The notes under the pieces were generated by a model, which was given only the letters and a program-made list of their open reading frames with translations, was not told the DNA's origin and did no database searches. From the NCBI GenBank assembly GCA_018660265.1, contig JABJKS010000089.1, positions 219,976-283,975 on the forward strand: a stretch of DNA of 64,000 bases. Reading direction: 5' to 3'. The DNA comes from Rhodospirillaceae bacterium. Lineage in GTDB: Bacteria; Pseudomonadota; Alphaproteobacteria; GCA-2731375. The position numbers and the translations under genes were made by a program. This document shows, piece after piece, positions 57,919-64,000 of this stretch (position 1 is the stretch's first letter; every line of letters begins with the position of its first letter).

Positions 57919-59250
57919 TCAATGGGAGGCGAAGAATGCCTCGATGATTGGCCAGATCTTCTTCTCTTGGCTTACGATCCCGAAGAATACCAATACAGTC
58001 CATAACTGGACAATGTGGTTATTCAAGGTCGCTCGCGAAATGGGCCAAAGTGGAATTTTTCGGTAATCCTGATAGGCTTCAAGCACTTCAGTCAGCCGTT
58101 CTGCAGAGATTTTCCGCTCCTTCGCGTCATCCGAATTGACAACGGCAAAGCGCAGTTCCGAAGCTTTCTTGACGATTTCGTCCAGTCGGTCTTGGACAAT
58201 GTGCTGCGCATGGCCCATGTGCATACGAAGCGCCAGTATTGGCCACCACAGGGAAAGGACCTGCAGGACGATCAGGACGAGCGAGAGCCAGAAATAGACA
58301 AAATCCGGCCGAACTGTATGGCGTAAAATCGTCTGTTCTGTGCTGCAAAGCACCCAGAAGTCGTTCGAGCAAAAGTCGGATCCACTGATCGCCAGCCACG
58401 CCAGCGTGTAGATTAATGGCGGGACTAAAAGCATTGCCTCGAATGCCCAAAAATCTAGAATGTTTTTTAAGCCGCAAACGCCGTCGGGATGGCCCGGTTG
58501 TGGATTCAAGCGAATCCTAAAGATCGTCTTTCCACCCTTGGCGTTCGGCATCGACAGTCTGACCAATCTATGCCCCCACATTAGCAGGCTAAAAGCTGCC
58601 ATCCGCCCTAGACGGAGACTTACAAGCAGAATGTAGATATGGCCCAAGGTGTGGTTGGCATAGGCGTTCCAGGCTTCGCTCATCGTCGCGCTCTCAGGAA
58701 CTACCCGATAGAGCCCAATCTGGTGGATCACGTAGTTCGAGAAGACACAGAAGAGGATTGTTAACACCGCCGTGTGGGGCAGCACCCGCTCCTTTAGGTC
58801 CTGAAGAAGGTCGTTCGCCAAGGACAAGTCATCAAAGACGCGTTCGCGCGCCAGCGAAGGCTCAGGGCTAACTATCGGGTCGTAGACCTCCAGTATACGT
58901 TGGTTGACCAAACTTTGCCGAAGGTAAAAAATGCGATCCGGAAGATCGGTGGAGCGAAACAGTACGAATAGGGCAAACGGATAGCTTGTGACCCATAACC
59001 AATCCAGATACGAAGAATTGCCGATGTAGAGTACGACGTCCCAGATAACGATGAGGACTGTCAAGATCAAGAGGCCGGGCACCAAATAATGCCATAGCTC
59101 ATCTGTCGTCCTTATCAACCAGCTGCACGGCGAGCCGAAGACACCTGTCACCGGATTCCACACGAATTTAATCGCGCTGGCAATATTATCGCTGAATTTC
59201 TCGCGGTGCTTGTATGGCTTTTCGATGTGCGGCACTGTTCTTGTGAGCAT
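57919..59250 (-). CDS. Unrecognised polytopic membrane protein with HPDG motif
   Basis: 443 residues; function and family name not recognised. About seven hydrophobic segments are visible near 52-76, 83-98, 157-180, 203-225, 268-289, 316-341 and 412-428. A conserved-looking loop at 250-261 (PQPGHPDGVCGL) and a late IPLWP (399-403) recall uncharacterised bacterial membrane proteins with HPDGAGGL and IPTWP motifs. A helical cytoplasmic stretch lies at 343-395. The gene is isolated between long non-coding gaps and is AT-richer than the core genes. Confidence 0.65.
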   Translation of the reverse strand: MLTRTVPHIEKPYKHREKFSDNIASAIKFVWNPVTGVFGSPCSWLIRTTDELWHYLVPGLLILTVLIVIWDVVLYIGNSSYLDWLWVTSYPFALFVLFRSTDLPDRIFYLRQSLVNQRILEVYDPIVSPEPSLARERVFDDLSLANDLLQDLKERVLPHTAVLTILFCVFSNYVIHQIGLYRVVPESATMSEAWNAYANHTLGHIYILLVSLRLGRMAAFSLLMWGHRLVRLSMPNAKGGKTIFRIRLNPQPGHPDGVCGLKNILDFWAFEAMLLVPPLIYTLAWLAISGSDFCSNDFWVLCSTEQTILRHTVRPDFVYFWLSLVLIVLQVLSLWWPILALRMHMGHAQHIVQDRLDEIVKKASELRFAVVNSDDAKERKISAERLTEVLEAYQDYRKIPLWPISRATLNNHIVQLWTVLVFFGIVSQEKKIWPIIEAFFASH

Positions 59251-59653
59251 CCCTACGGTCGATCCCCAAGCTAGTGGATCGAGTCTAACGCTTGGTATCG
59301 CCTTGCTCTCTAGTGCGCCGCCCGGACCCTTGGAAGCAGCCGGACTAATTCGTTAGATTAGAAGCGCTAGTCAAGTGCACTGCACAGCTATTTCATCACA
59401 CTTCTTCGTCAAACTACAAGGACTGATAAATACTTCATCTGCGTGACTCCGGCTCATCCCGTAATTCCATACACAGAAAGAGCGCTTCAGACTTCCGTTC
59501 ATGGCACACAGCGCTAGTCATGGACCTGCACGGCAGTTTCCGCTTATCACCCAACTTCAAGCATCGCCGAAAGACCTGGGTATGGCAGTGAGACTGTTCT
59601 AGGCTGAGCCTCTCTAAATGTTGGCGACGGTTAACGGAGTTTTTGTTGTTAAA
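59251..59653. other. Long intergenic region, no gene seen
   Basis: 403 bases. CGATCC (59260-59265) and GGATCG (59276-59281) form a short inverted repeat near the start of the membrane-protein gene. Positions 59535-59567 resemble part of the dispersed repeat (CCGCTTATCACCCAACTTC). Nothing else is supported. Confidence 0.5.
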
Positions 59654-60562
59654 ATGAGCATTCGCGGCATGCTGTCCTTTAATCCGAGCTATCGCCATGG
59701 GGTTATCCTTGTCCTCTTTGCCGGCTTGTGCTGGTCCTCCATGGGCCTGGGCATACGTTTCATAGAGACTGCCAATGTCTGGCAAATTCTGTTTTACCGT
59801 TCGCTGAGCCTGGCACCGTTTTTGTTCCTGGTCATCGTAGCGCGCTCGGGCGGCAATCCGTTTCCGGTCATCCGCAAGGTTGGCTTGGCTGGACTGATCG
59901 GCGGCGTTGCGCTGGTGTTCGCCTTCACGGGTGGCATTTTCGCCATACAGGCTACAACGGTCGCTAATGCGATGTTCCTTTTCGCCGCCGCGCCGTTTCT
60001 GGCCGCGCTGCTCGGCTTGGTCATATTGGGCGAACGGGTCCGCACTGCGACTTGGTGGGCGATGATGGTAGCCATGACGGGCATTGCTATCATGGTCTGG
60101 GAAGGTATTTCCCTTGGCCGCATGAGCGGCAATGTCGCTGCGCTGATTTCGGCGCTGGGGTTTGCAGTTTTCACCATTACGCTGCGATGGCGAAAGGTAG
60201 AGGACATGATGCCGACGGTATTTTTAGCCGGCCTTTTTGCTATCGTGATATCGGCGACAGTTTGCCTGCTTGCCGGATATTCGCTGGTCTTACCGGCGCG
60301 GGACATTGTTGTCGCCTCGTCCTTAGGTGTGTTTCAGGTGGGTGCGGGGATGGTTGTTTATACCATCGGCTCGCGCGCCGTCCCGGCGGCGGATTTAGCG
60401 CTTCTATCCATGACTGAAGTCGTGCTGGGGCCATTCTGGGTCTGGGTTTTCCTGGGCGAAATGGCTGATGTGTTTACGTTGTTGGGCGGCGGCTTGCTGT
60501 TGGCCGCGATCACCGGAAATGCGCTGTCGGGGCTCCGAAACAATCCGCCGCCGATCCTTTGA
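59654..60562 (+). CDS. EamA/DMT family transporter
   Basis: 302 residues with ten hydrophobic segments. HGVILVLFAGLCWSSMGLGIRFIETANVWQILFYRSLSL starts the first EamA repeat, and ATTVANAMFLFAAAPFLAALLGLVILGERVR ends it; GSRAVPAADLALLSMTEVVLGPFWVWVFLGE ends the second. Start is uncertain: the ATG at 59654 is chosen over one at 59618, with GGAG somewhat far upstream. It is a likely metabolite exporter with unknown substrate. Confidence 0.85.
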   Translation: MSIRGMLSFNPSYRHGVILVLFAGLCWSSMGLGIRFIETANVWQILFYRSLSLAPFLFLVIVARSGGNPFPVIRKVGLAGLIGGVALVFAFTGGIFAIQATTVANAMFLFAAAPFLAALLGLVILGERVRTATWWAMMVAMTGIAIMVWEGISLGRMSGNVAALISALGFAVFTITLRWRKVEDMMPTVFLAGLFAIVISATVCLLAGYSLVLPARDIVVASSLGVFQVGAGMVVYTIGSRAVPAADLALLSMTEVVLGPFWVWVFLGEMADVFTLLGGGLLLAAITGNALSGLRNNPPPIL

Positions 60563-60853
60563 ATATTGGAATTGGTTCCGCGATGCAAAGGGTCCGCAGC
60601 TGGCACATATGGTCGGTTTGCGTGCCCGACCATGATTTTTGCTCTTAACCCACTTTCGGGCATAGCCCAATCAGGCGAAGCAGAAGCCATCGTGATAGAA
60701 CCAGGAGTGACTTCTCCGTCGGCGCGTTGACTATTTGGAGCCGGGTGTATTTGCCGGTACAGTTATTGATATTGTGGGAAGAGACTAAATTTGATCCCCC
60801 GGCGACCGTATTTGGATTTCCGACTGTTATTTCATTTGAAGTAGGGATACATC

Positions 60854-61771
60854 ATGAAGCACCCCCTCCGCTTTTACGTTTTGATATTACCTAATCTTCC
60901 TTGGCCTGAACTTGTCGAACGTTTTAGGCAGATAGAATCACTTGGTTTCGATCTGGCCGGTTTCGCCGACCACTTCGTTGACTGGGGCAATCCCCCAGGC
61001 CATTGGTACGAACTTTGGACCTGGATCGCTGGAATCGCTCAGGCAACCGACCGAATAAGATTAGTGACCACGGTGGCGCAAATCCCACTTCGCGATCCCG
61101 CGACCCTGGCAAACCATGCCCTTACCGTTGATCATATTTCCAATGGCCGCCTGGAAATTGGTCTCGGAATTGGCGTCAAAGGTTTAGATCCATCGTACCA
61201 AATGATGGGGCTTCCCGACTGGAGCAACAAGGAGCGGACAGAGCGGCTGGGAGAGTACTTAGAGGTTGTCAATATGCTGCTTAGCCAGGACGTGAGTAGC
61301 TACCAGGGCAAGTATTATAATCTTGATGGCGCGGTGATGAGCCCTCGTCCAATACAGAACCCACGCCCTCCAATCATGGTTGCTGCAATGGGTCCCCGTA
61401 TGCTTCGACAAGCCGCCCGTCATGCGGATATTTGGAATAGCATGAGTTTTGCTGACAATTTTGAGACACAGCTTGAAGAAACTCGAAATCGTGTTGCGCG
61501 AATTGACCAGCTTTGCGCCGAGTTCGATAGAGATCCCGCGTCTTTAGGTCGATCCTATCATATGTATGATTCCACCTCGCGTACGAGTGGCGGGGCAATC
61601 GCATACTATGAGTCGGAAGCCGCTTTTGAAGATATGGTCAGCCAAGTGCTGGAGACGGGAATGACGGATGTCGGTTTATATTACCCAGTTCTTCCAGAAC
61701 AAATAGCAACATTCGAGCGCATTGCTACCAATACCATACCTGCTTTGAAGGCGCGATTTGAAAGTAAGTGA
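60854..61771 (+). CDS. LLM class flavin-dependent oxidoreductase
   Basis: 305 residues. ERFRQIESLGFDLAGFADHF, RIRLVTTVAQIPLRDPATLANHALTVDHISNGRLEIGLGIG and GKYYNLDGAVMSPRPIQNPRPPIMVAAMGPRMLRQAARHADIWN are the successive barrel elements of luciferase-like monooxygenases and F420-dependent reductases. The GLGIG region binds the flavin phosphate. Whether FMN or F420 is used is not clear. The gene stands alone between gaps and is AT-richer than core genes. A TAGGGA ribosome-binding sequence precedes the ATG. Confidence 0.88.
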   Translation: MKHPLRFYVLILPNLPWPELVERFRQIESLGFDLAGFADHFVDWGNPPGHWYELWTWIAGIAQATDRIRLVTTVAQIPLRDPATLANHALTVDHISNGRLEIGLGIGVKGLDPSYQMMGLPDWSNKERTERLGEYLEVVNMLLSQDVSSYQGKYYNLDGAVMSPRPIQNPRPPIMVAAMGPRMLRQAARHADIWNSMSFADNFETQLEETRNRVARIDQLCAEFDRDPASLGRSYHMYDSTSRTSGGAIAYYESEAAFEDMVSQVLETGMTDVGLYYPVLPEQIATFERIATNTIPALKARFESK

Positions 61772-62083
61772 TCGGCAATGAGTTTGTCGTCGACAGTTAC
61801 CGACGGTGCCTGTTATCCGGCATAAAGACCAAATATATCAGCGTTTACTAACTGGTCGCTATTAGCACTCTTTAAGCATCAAGCAGCGTCAGCCTAATGT
61901 CCGCTTACCCCCCAATAGCGGTCGGTATTTTAGCGAACCCAAATATACCGCTTATGACCCGGCACCGACATATTTCGGTCTGGCCGCTCAAAATGTTGCT
62001 AACAGATACGCGCTGGAATGGATCAGTTGATGCTACAAAGGTCAGGCAATCAATATTAGCGGAATATGAAAGGGAGAAAATTC
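61772..62083. other. Intergenic region with a dispersed repeat copy
   Basis: 312 bases without a supported gene. Positions 61864-61925 hold a repeat copy (AGCACTCTTTAAGCATCAAG, then TAATGTCCGCTTA). A short fragment reading GLAAQNVANRYALEWIS near 61976-62028 could be a gene remnant, but it has no start. Confidence 0.5.
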
Positions 62084-62980
62084 ATGGTTCGTGCTTTCCT
62101 CATCATTTTGTTTTTTTCTGCTCTGGTACTGCCTGCACAAGCGGAAGAAGTAAAAATCAAATATGGTGGGTTAAAGCTCAACGCGAACCTCAACCTTGCC
62201 GCCGGTAAATCCCTGGCCGATGGCGTTGTTTTAATGCTGCACGGTTCTCTGGCCCACAAGGACATGGAACTTATGCGCGGGCTTCAGGACATGCTGGTTG
62301 AACGCGACATCTCCAACCTGGCTTTTAATCTCAGCCTCGCACAGAGCGACCGACACGGGATGAACGATTGCGCCGGGCCGCATCGCCATAAGGACTCCAA
62401 TGCAGTCAATGAAATTGGCCAGTGGGTGAATTGGTTGAAGGCCCGGGGAGCCGGGGATATTACGATTTTAGGTCATTCCAGGGGCGCCAACCAGGTGGCA
62501 CGCTATATCGCTGGAAAGCCAGATACAGCAGTAAAGCGGACGGTTCTGGTGGCACCGGGGACATGGCAGCCTGGGAAATCAGCGCGTGGATACTCAAAAA
62601 GATACAAGAAAGATTTGGCACCATTGCTGCAAAAGGCGCGTGCTTTAGTCGAGGCAGGAAAGGGCGAAACAATAATGGAAGGCATCGATTTCATTTACTG
62701 CCCGAACAGCAAGGTCGCCGCGGCTTCATTCGTCGATTATTACCGGGCCGATCCGGACCGGGACGCGCCGTCGGTGCTGAAGCAGGCCATAATGCCAGTG
62801 TTGGCGGTGGTCGCCGGTAATGACCGGGTCAATCCAAAGTTCGCCGGTCGGATGAAAAGTTCCCCGCAGGCCAACGTGACCCTTAGCGTTATCGAGGACG
62901 CCGGGCATTTTTTTCTTGATTTTTTCAGCGAAGATTTGGCCGATGCGGTTGCCGCATTCGTCAGCGGCGAAAGCTCTTAA
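62084..62980 (+). CDS. Secreted alpha/beta hydrolase
   Basis: 298 residues from an ATG at 62084 with GGGAG seven bases upstream. A signal peptide is clear (VRAFLIILFFSALVLPAQA, then EE), so it acts in the periplasm or outside. VVLMLHGSLAHKDMELM is the oxyanion region, GHSRGANQVARY holds the nucleophile Ser, and IEDAGHFFLDFF the catalytic His. The SLAQSDRHGMNDCAGPHRHKD insert follows. The overall layout resembles DUF1749-like esterases. The substrate is unknown. Confidence 0.82.
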   Translation: MVRAFLIILFFSALVLPAQAEEVKIKYGGLKLNANLNLAAGKSLADGVVLMLHGSLAHKDMELMRGLQDMLVERDISNLAFNLSLAQSDRHGMNDCAGPHRHKDSNAVNEIGQWVNWLKARGAGDITILGHSRGANQVARYIAGKPDTAVKRTVLVAPGTWQPGKSARGYSKRYKKDLAPLLQKARALVEAGKGETIMEGIDFIYCPNSKVAAASFVDYYRADPDRDAPSVLKQAIMPVLAVVAGNDRVNPKFAGRMKSSPQANVTLSVIEDAGHFFLDFFSEDLADAVAAFVSGESS

Positions 62981-63321
62981 GCCATTTCCAAAAGTCTGGT
63001 CTTAGCACGCTTCAGGTGGCGTCAGGCCGGCGTCTGCTTATCATCCAGCTTCAAGCACCGCAGTAGAAAGTTCTCATTTCCGCCATGGACCCAAACCGGT
63101 CATCGGGGCAGTGCGGTTGTCGGGATTGTTGAAATTCCAGGTCGCCATATTGACAATGTCGTCAGACGCCTTGCCTCCCCATGGTTTCGACGGCTATGGT
63201 CCGTCCACGTTTGCCATAGCCCGCACCTGCCGCGCCGTCTGAACCTCGTAGGTATTTTCGGTACGCAATTTACCGGCTATGGGTGCCATATCAGTGACCA
63301 CGCGGACAAGGAACGATAAAG
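62981..63321. other. Intergenic region with a dispersed repeat copy
   Basis: 341 bases, no supported gene. Positions 63004-63060 hold a third repeat copy (AGCACGCTTCAGG, then GTCTGCTTATCATCCAGCTTC). A minus-strand frame of about 30 codons ending near 63195 has no recognisable similarity. Confidence 0.5.
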
Positions 63322-64000
63322 ATGAACGACATTTCGCCCAAAAATAAATGGATCGGCCAGCGTACTGTACGGCCCGACGGCATCGATAAAGTCACCGGCT
63401 CGGCGCAATATGCGGCCGATTTCACCATGCCCGGCATGGTCTGGGGCACGCTGTTACGGAGCCCGCACGCCCACGCGCTGATCAAAAAAATCGATACCTC
63501 CAAGGCGGAAGAATTGAAGGGCGTGCTGGCGGTGATGACTGGCGACGACCTGCCCTTGCTACCTTTGGACGTGCCGCTGCCGACAGGTCCGAACGATATT
63601 CGCTGGATTTCCCGCGGTTGCATGGCCCGGGAAAAAATTCTTTACGCTGGCCAGCCCGTGGCGGCGGTCGCAGCCACCTCGAAAAGCATTGCCGAGGCCG
63701 CGCTGGAACTGATCGAGGTCGACTACGAAGTGCTGACGCATGTCATCGACGTCGACGAGGCGATGGCGCCGGGCGCGCCGATTTTGCACGATTGGCTGAA
63801 AACCGACAGGGTCCATGGGGCCGACGGGGGGCCGAGCAATATTTCCAACATCATGACGGTCGAAACCGGCGACGTCGAACAAGGTTTCGCCGAGGCCGAT
63901 CTGGTGATTGAGCGCGAATTCAAATCCGCCGCCGTGCATCAAGGCTATATCGAGCCGCAGGCCTGTATCGTCAGCTACAAACCCGATTCCCAGTCCACGA
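63322..64000 (+). CDS. Xanthine dehydrogenase-type molybdopterin-binding large subunit, 3' end cut by window edge
   Basis: 226 codons are visible from an ATG at 63322, which follows AAGGA by eight bases. KWIGQRTVRPDGIDKVTGSAQYAADFTMPGMVWGTLLRSPHAHA is the standard start of aldehyde oxidase/xanthine dehydrogenase large subunits. DDLPLLP, GQPVAAVAATSKSIAEAALELIEVDYE and QGYIEPQACIV continue the N-terminal hammerhead domain and the start of the catalytic part. These subunits carry the molybdenum cofactor; the small (2Fe-2S) and FAD subunits are not in view. The substrate is unknown. The protein should run some 500 residues past the edge. Confidence 0.93.
   Translation, partial: MNDISPKNKWIGQRTVRPDGIDKVTGSAQYAADFTMPGMVWGTLLRSPHAHALIKKIDTSKAEELKGVLAVMTGDDLPLLPLDVPLPTGPNDIRWISRGCMAREKILYAGQPVAAVAATSKSIAEAALELIEVDYEVLTHVIDVDEAMAPGAPILHDWLKTDRVHGADGGPSNISNIMTVETGDVEQGFAEADLVIEREFKSAAVHQGYIEPQACIVSYKPDSQST

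Overview
The window is about 62% GC chromosomal DNA from an alphaproteobacterium, most likely Rhodospirillales-like or a relative. Three regulatory signals support this: a SAM-II type riboswitch in front of metY, a GAAC-N7-GAAC LexA operator, and the overall gene content, which is rich in CoA-ester enzymes, thiolases, GSTs and family III CoA-transferases. Both ends cut genes: a CoA-transferase on the left and a xanthine-dehydrogenase-type large subunit on the right. No CRISPR array, rRNA, transposase or prophage core was seen. One tRNA gene, tRNA-Met(CAT), is present.

Layout. 1-10 kb is ordinary housekeeping and metabolism: CoA-transferase, NnrS, PdxH, tRNA-Met, a PuuD-type membrane protein, an aminotransferase, a membrane hydrolase, a GST, YaaA and an esterase. 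10.0-13.3 kb is a small accessory island: a HicAB-like toxin-antitoxin pair, an RHH/Doc toxin-antitoxin pair, and a more AT-rich two-gene module of a three-Cys-motif (DUF5131, phage Gp37/Gp68) protein and its partner TcmP. The TcmP promoter has a consensus -35 and -10 and carries an alphaproteobacterial LexA box, so the module is probably damage-inducible. 13.4-20.2 kb holds small catabolic genes, including a D-carbamoylase/hydantoin racemase pair. 20.3-21.5 kb is another toxin-antitoxin locus (DUF891/XRE) with a perfect 16-bp palindrome and a small membrane protein.

21.6-29.0 kb is a degradation or biosynthesis block: TetR regulator, SDR, P450, CMD-family protein and C45 hydrolase on the minus strand, facing an HMG-CoA-synthase-like/DUF35 fusion with a thiolase. 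29-36.9 kb has an MFS transporter, metY with its riboswitch, a Nudix hydrolase, a CitE-like lyase, a DsbA-like isomerase, a CmcJ/NvfI-like protein and an N-acyl-D-amino-acid deacylase-type amidohydrolase. 37-47 kb has a Kef-type antiporter, an amidohydrolase with a DUF35/thiolase-like pair of retro-aldolase type, a GST, an AhpD-like protein, an acyl-CoA dehydrogenase and a CoA-transferase. 47-51.4 kb is a surface-polysaccharide block: UDP-sugar dehydrogenase, WecA-like transferase and CapD-like dehydratase. purH follows, then an acyl-CoA synthetase/oxidoreductase/SDR operon.

56.7-63.3 kb is looser: long non-coding gaps, copies of a diverged dispersed repeat, an unrecognised seven-segment membrane protein, an EamA exporter, a luciferase-like oxidoreductase and a secreted alpha/beta hydrolase. 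The most notable items are the LexA-controlled TcmP-DUF5131 module, the metY control region (operator-like palindrome inside the promoter, riboswitch, terminator), and two thiolase/DUF35 modules in which a thiolase-fold partner lacks the catalytic cysteine.
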